Source: Burkholderiales bacterium | Lineage (GTDB): Bacteria; Pseudomonadota; Gammaproteobacteria; Burkholderiales; Usitatibacteraceae | DNA length: 7,357 nt | Direction of reading: 5' to 3' | NCBI GenBank assembly: GCA_017880705.1 | Contig: JADGRS010000149.1 | Coordinates: 1-7,357, forward strand | Shown here: positions 6,957 through 7,357 of the stretch, one piece after another | Layout: every line of letters begins with the position of its first letter | Position numbering within the stretch: the first letter of the stretch is position 1 | Program-made: the position numbers and the translations under genes | The notes under the pieces: model-generated | Told to the model about the DNA's origin: nothing | Seen by the model: only the letters and a program-made list of their open reading frames with translations | Database searches by the model: none

Positions 6957-6971
6957 GGCATTGAAATTGCA
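6956..6971 (+). promoter_or_regulatory. Sigma-54-like promoter candidate
   Basis: CGGCAT-N5-TTGCA matches the -24/-12 consensus TGGCAC-N5-TTGCA at 9 of 11 fixed positions, including the key GG and GC with exact 10-base spacing. It would drive the 58-residue membrane protein starting about 85 bases downstream. The adjacent inverted repeat could bind an activator but is much closer than the usual enhancer distance. Identity rests on sequence match alone. Confidence 0.4.
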
Positions 6972-7055
6972 TCGGGACTCTCCAAATTTCGATCCTGTGC
7001 GGCGGGGGAACCCCCTCCCGTACCCGGGGTCGGAGTCTGGAGGTCGGGAGACGAG

Positions 7056-7232
7056 ATGCAACCCATCATCGGCACCAACTGGCAGAAGGCAATTTGGAAG
7101 ATCATCAGGAATCCGGCGATCGAAGTGGTCGCGGCCATCGTCGCGGTGTTGTTCGCCACGTGGCTGCTAGTGCAGAGCGAGGCCGAGAACCGGCTGTCGG
7201 TCTTCCCAGTGCCGTACGCGCTCGCCAAGTAA
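7056..7232 (+). CDS. Small single-pass membrane protein, unknown function
   Basis: I do not recognise a named family for this 58-residue protein. The ATG at 7056 is preceded by GGGAG (7046-7050), a good Shine-Dalgarno at normal spacing, which is why I prefer it to an in-frame TTG start at 6921 that would add 45 unconvincing residues. The N-terminus ([20 protein letters not shown]) is basic and aromatic and could lie along the membrane. A single hydrophobic segment follows at about residues 21-40 ([20 protein letters not shown]), then a short tail [18 protein letters not shown]. The positive charge before the segment suggests the N-terminus stays in the cytoplasm. Its end overlaps or abuts the start of the lipoprotein hydrolase frame, so the two may be co-transcribed. 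A real coding gene is likely but not certain. Confidence 0.6.
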   Translation: MQPIIGTNWQKAIWKIIRNPAIEVVAAIVAVLFATWLLVQSEAENRLSVFPVPYALAK

Positions 7233-7357
7233 TCTTCGCGCGGGCCTTTCTCATCCTCGCCGCCGTGTTCATCGGCGGCTGTGCCTACCTCTCCGAAAGA
7301 CAAGGCGAGCTGATCTTCCGTCCCACCCGGGACGCGTGGCACGGCTTCAGCGGCTCC
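7160..7357 (+). CDS. Probable lipoprotein alpha/beta hydrolase, N-terminal fragment (runs off right edge)
   Basis: An open frame continues to the right edge without a stop. It encodes a basic stretch ([10 protein letters not shown]), a hydrophobic core ([12 protein letters not shown]) and a cysteine in a lipobox-like setting (FIGGC), then [20 protein letters not shown]. The pattern of a lipobox followed by QGELIFRP resembles the N-termini of serine alpha/beta hydrolases anchored as lipoproteins in betaproteobacteria; this is from memory of the family, and the catalytic part lies outside. The start is unclear: the only convenient in-frame start upstream is a GTG at 7160, 73 bases inside the 58-residue gene and lacking an obvious ribosome-binding site. 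A GTG nearer the lipobox would leave too short a signal. Start confidence is low; the coding frame itself is fairly convincing. Confidence 0.5.
   Translation, partial: MAASAERGREPAVGLPSAVRARQVIFARAFLILAAVFIGGCAYLSERQGELIFRPTRDAWHGFSGS

Noticed and set aside
6998..7035. G/C runs (ggggg then ccccc, then cccgg) before the small membrane protein, considered as a terminator or riboswitch
   Set aside because: The perfect arms leave only a 2-base loop, there is no T tract, and no known riboswitch core is recognisable.
4686..7061. Long minus-strand open frame (791 codons) opposite the large molybdenum subunit
   Set aside because: The translation is His/Arg/Leu/Ala-rich without recognisable motifs, while the plus strand carries all IorB motifs; this is a codon-bias shadow.
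7262..7277. gttcatcggcggc resembling another copy of the dispersed repeat
   Set aside because: It matches only the short ttcatcggcgg core and encodes the FIGGC lipobox region in a good reading frame, so it is probably coincidental.

Overview
The window is about two-thirds G+C, with codon use rich in GCG, CGC and CTC. It carries type II secretion genes, a Tat-exported molybdenum hydroxylase and a predicted lipoprotein hydrolase. This suggests a Gram-negative proteobacterium, most likely a betaproteobacterium; the lineage is inferred from gene families and composition, not from a marker gene.

Layout. On the minus strand, reading right to left: a small NTF2/SnoaL-like protein (4174-3725), an exported family-5 extracellular solute-binding protein (3691-1790), gspC (1719-901) and the first 280 codons of gspD (840 to the left edge). 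On the plus strand: a small [2Fe-2S] subunit (4270-4743) and a molybdopterin large subunit with a Tat signal (4752-6905), together an isoquinoline 1-oxidoreductase-type (IorAB-like) enzyme. After them come a 58-residue membrane protein (7056-7232) and the start of a probable lipoprotein alpha/beta hydrolase that runs off the right edge. The two groups diverge from a 95-bp promoter region at 4175-4269. No gene-free stretch exceeds 300 bases; the largest is 6906-7055.

How the genes work together. GspC and GspD are the inner-membrane and outer-membrane partners of the type II secretion system; the rest of the operon presumably lies beyond the left edge. The Ior-like pair forms one enzyme: the small subunit has no export signal and probably rides through the Tat system with the large one. 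The solute-binding protein has no permease or ATPase gene nearby, and no link to gspCD is visible beyond shared strand.

Most unusual is a dispersed repeat with the core ctttgaatccgccgatgaac. Two facing copies form a roughly 135-bp inverted-repeat element (3574-3708) that contains the start region of the solute-binding gene. A third, diverged copy sits just past that gene's stop codon. The gene is therefore bracketed by repeat copies, and the repeat supplies the sequence just before its signal-peptide core. Other structures without a gene call are a terminator-like hairpin between gspC and gspD, a perfect 10-bp tandem duplication inside the putative ior promoter spacer, and a sigma-54-like site next to an inverted repeat before the 58-residue protein. 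I see no CRISPR, tRNA, rRNA, transposase or phage gene, and no clear novel multi-gene system.
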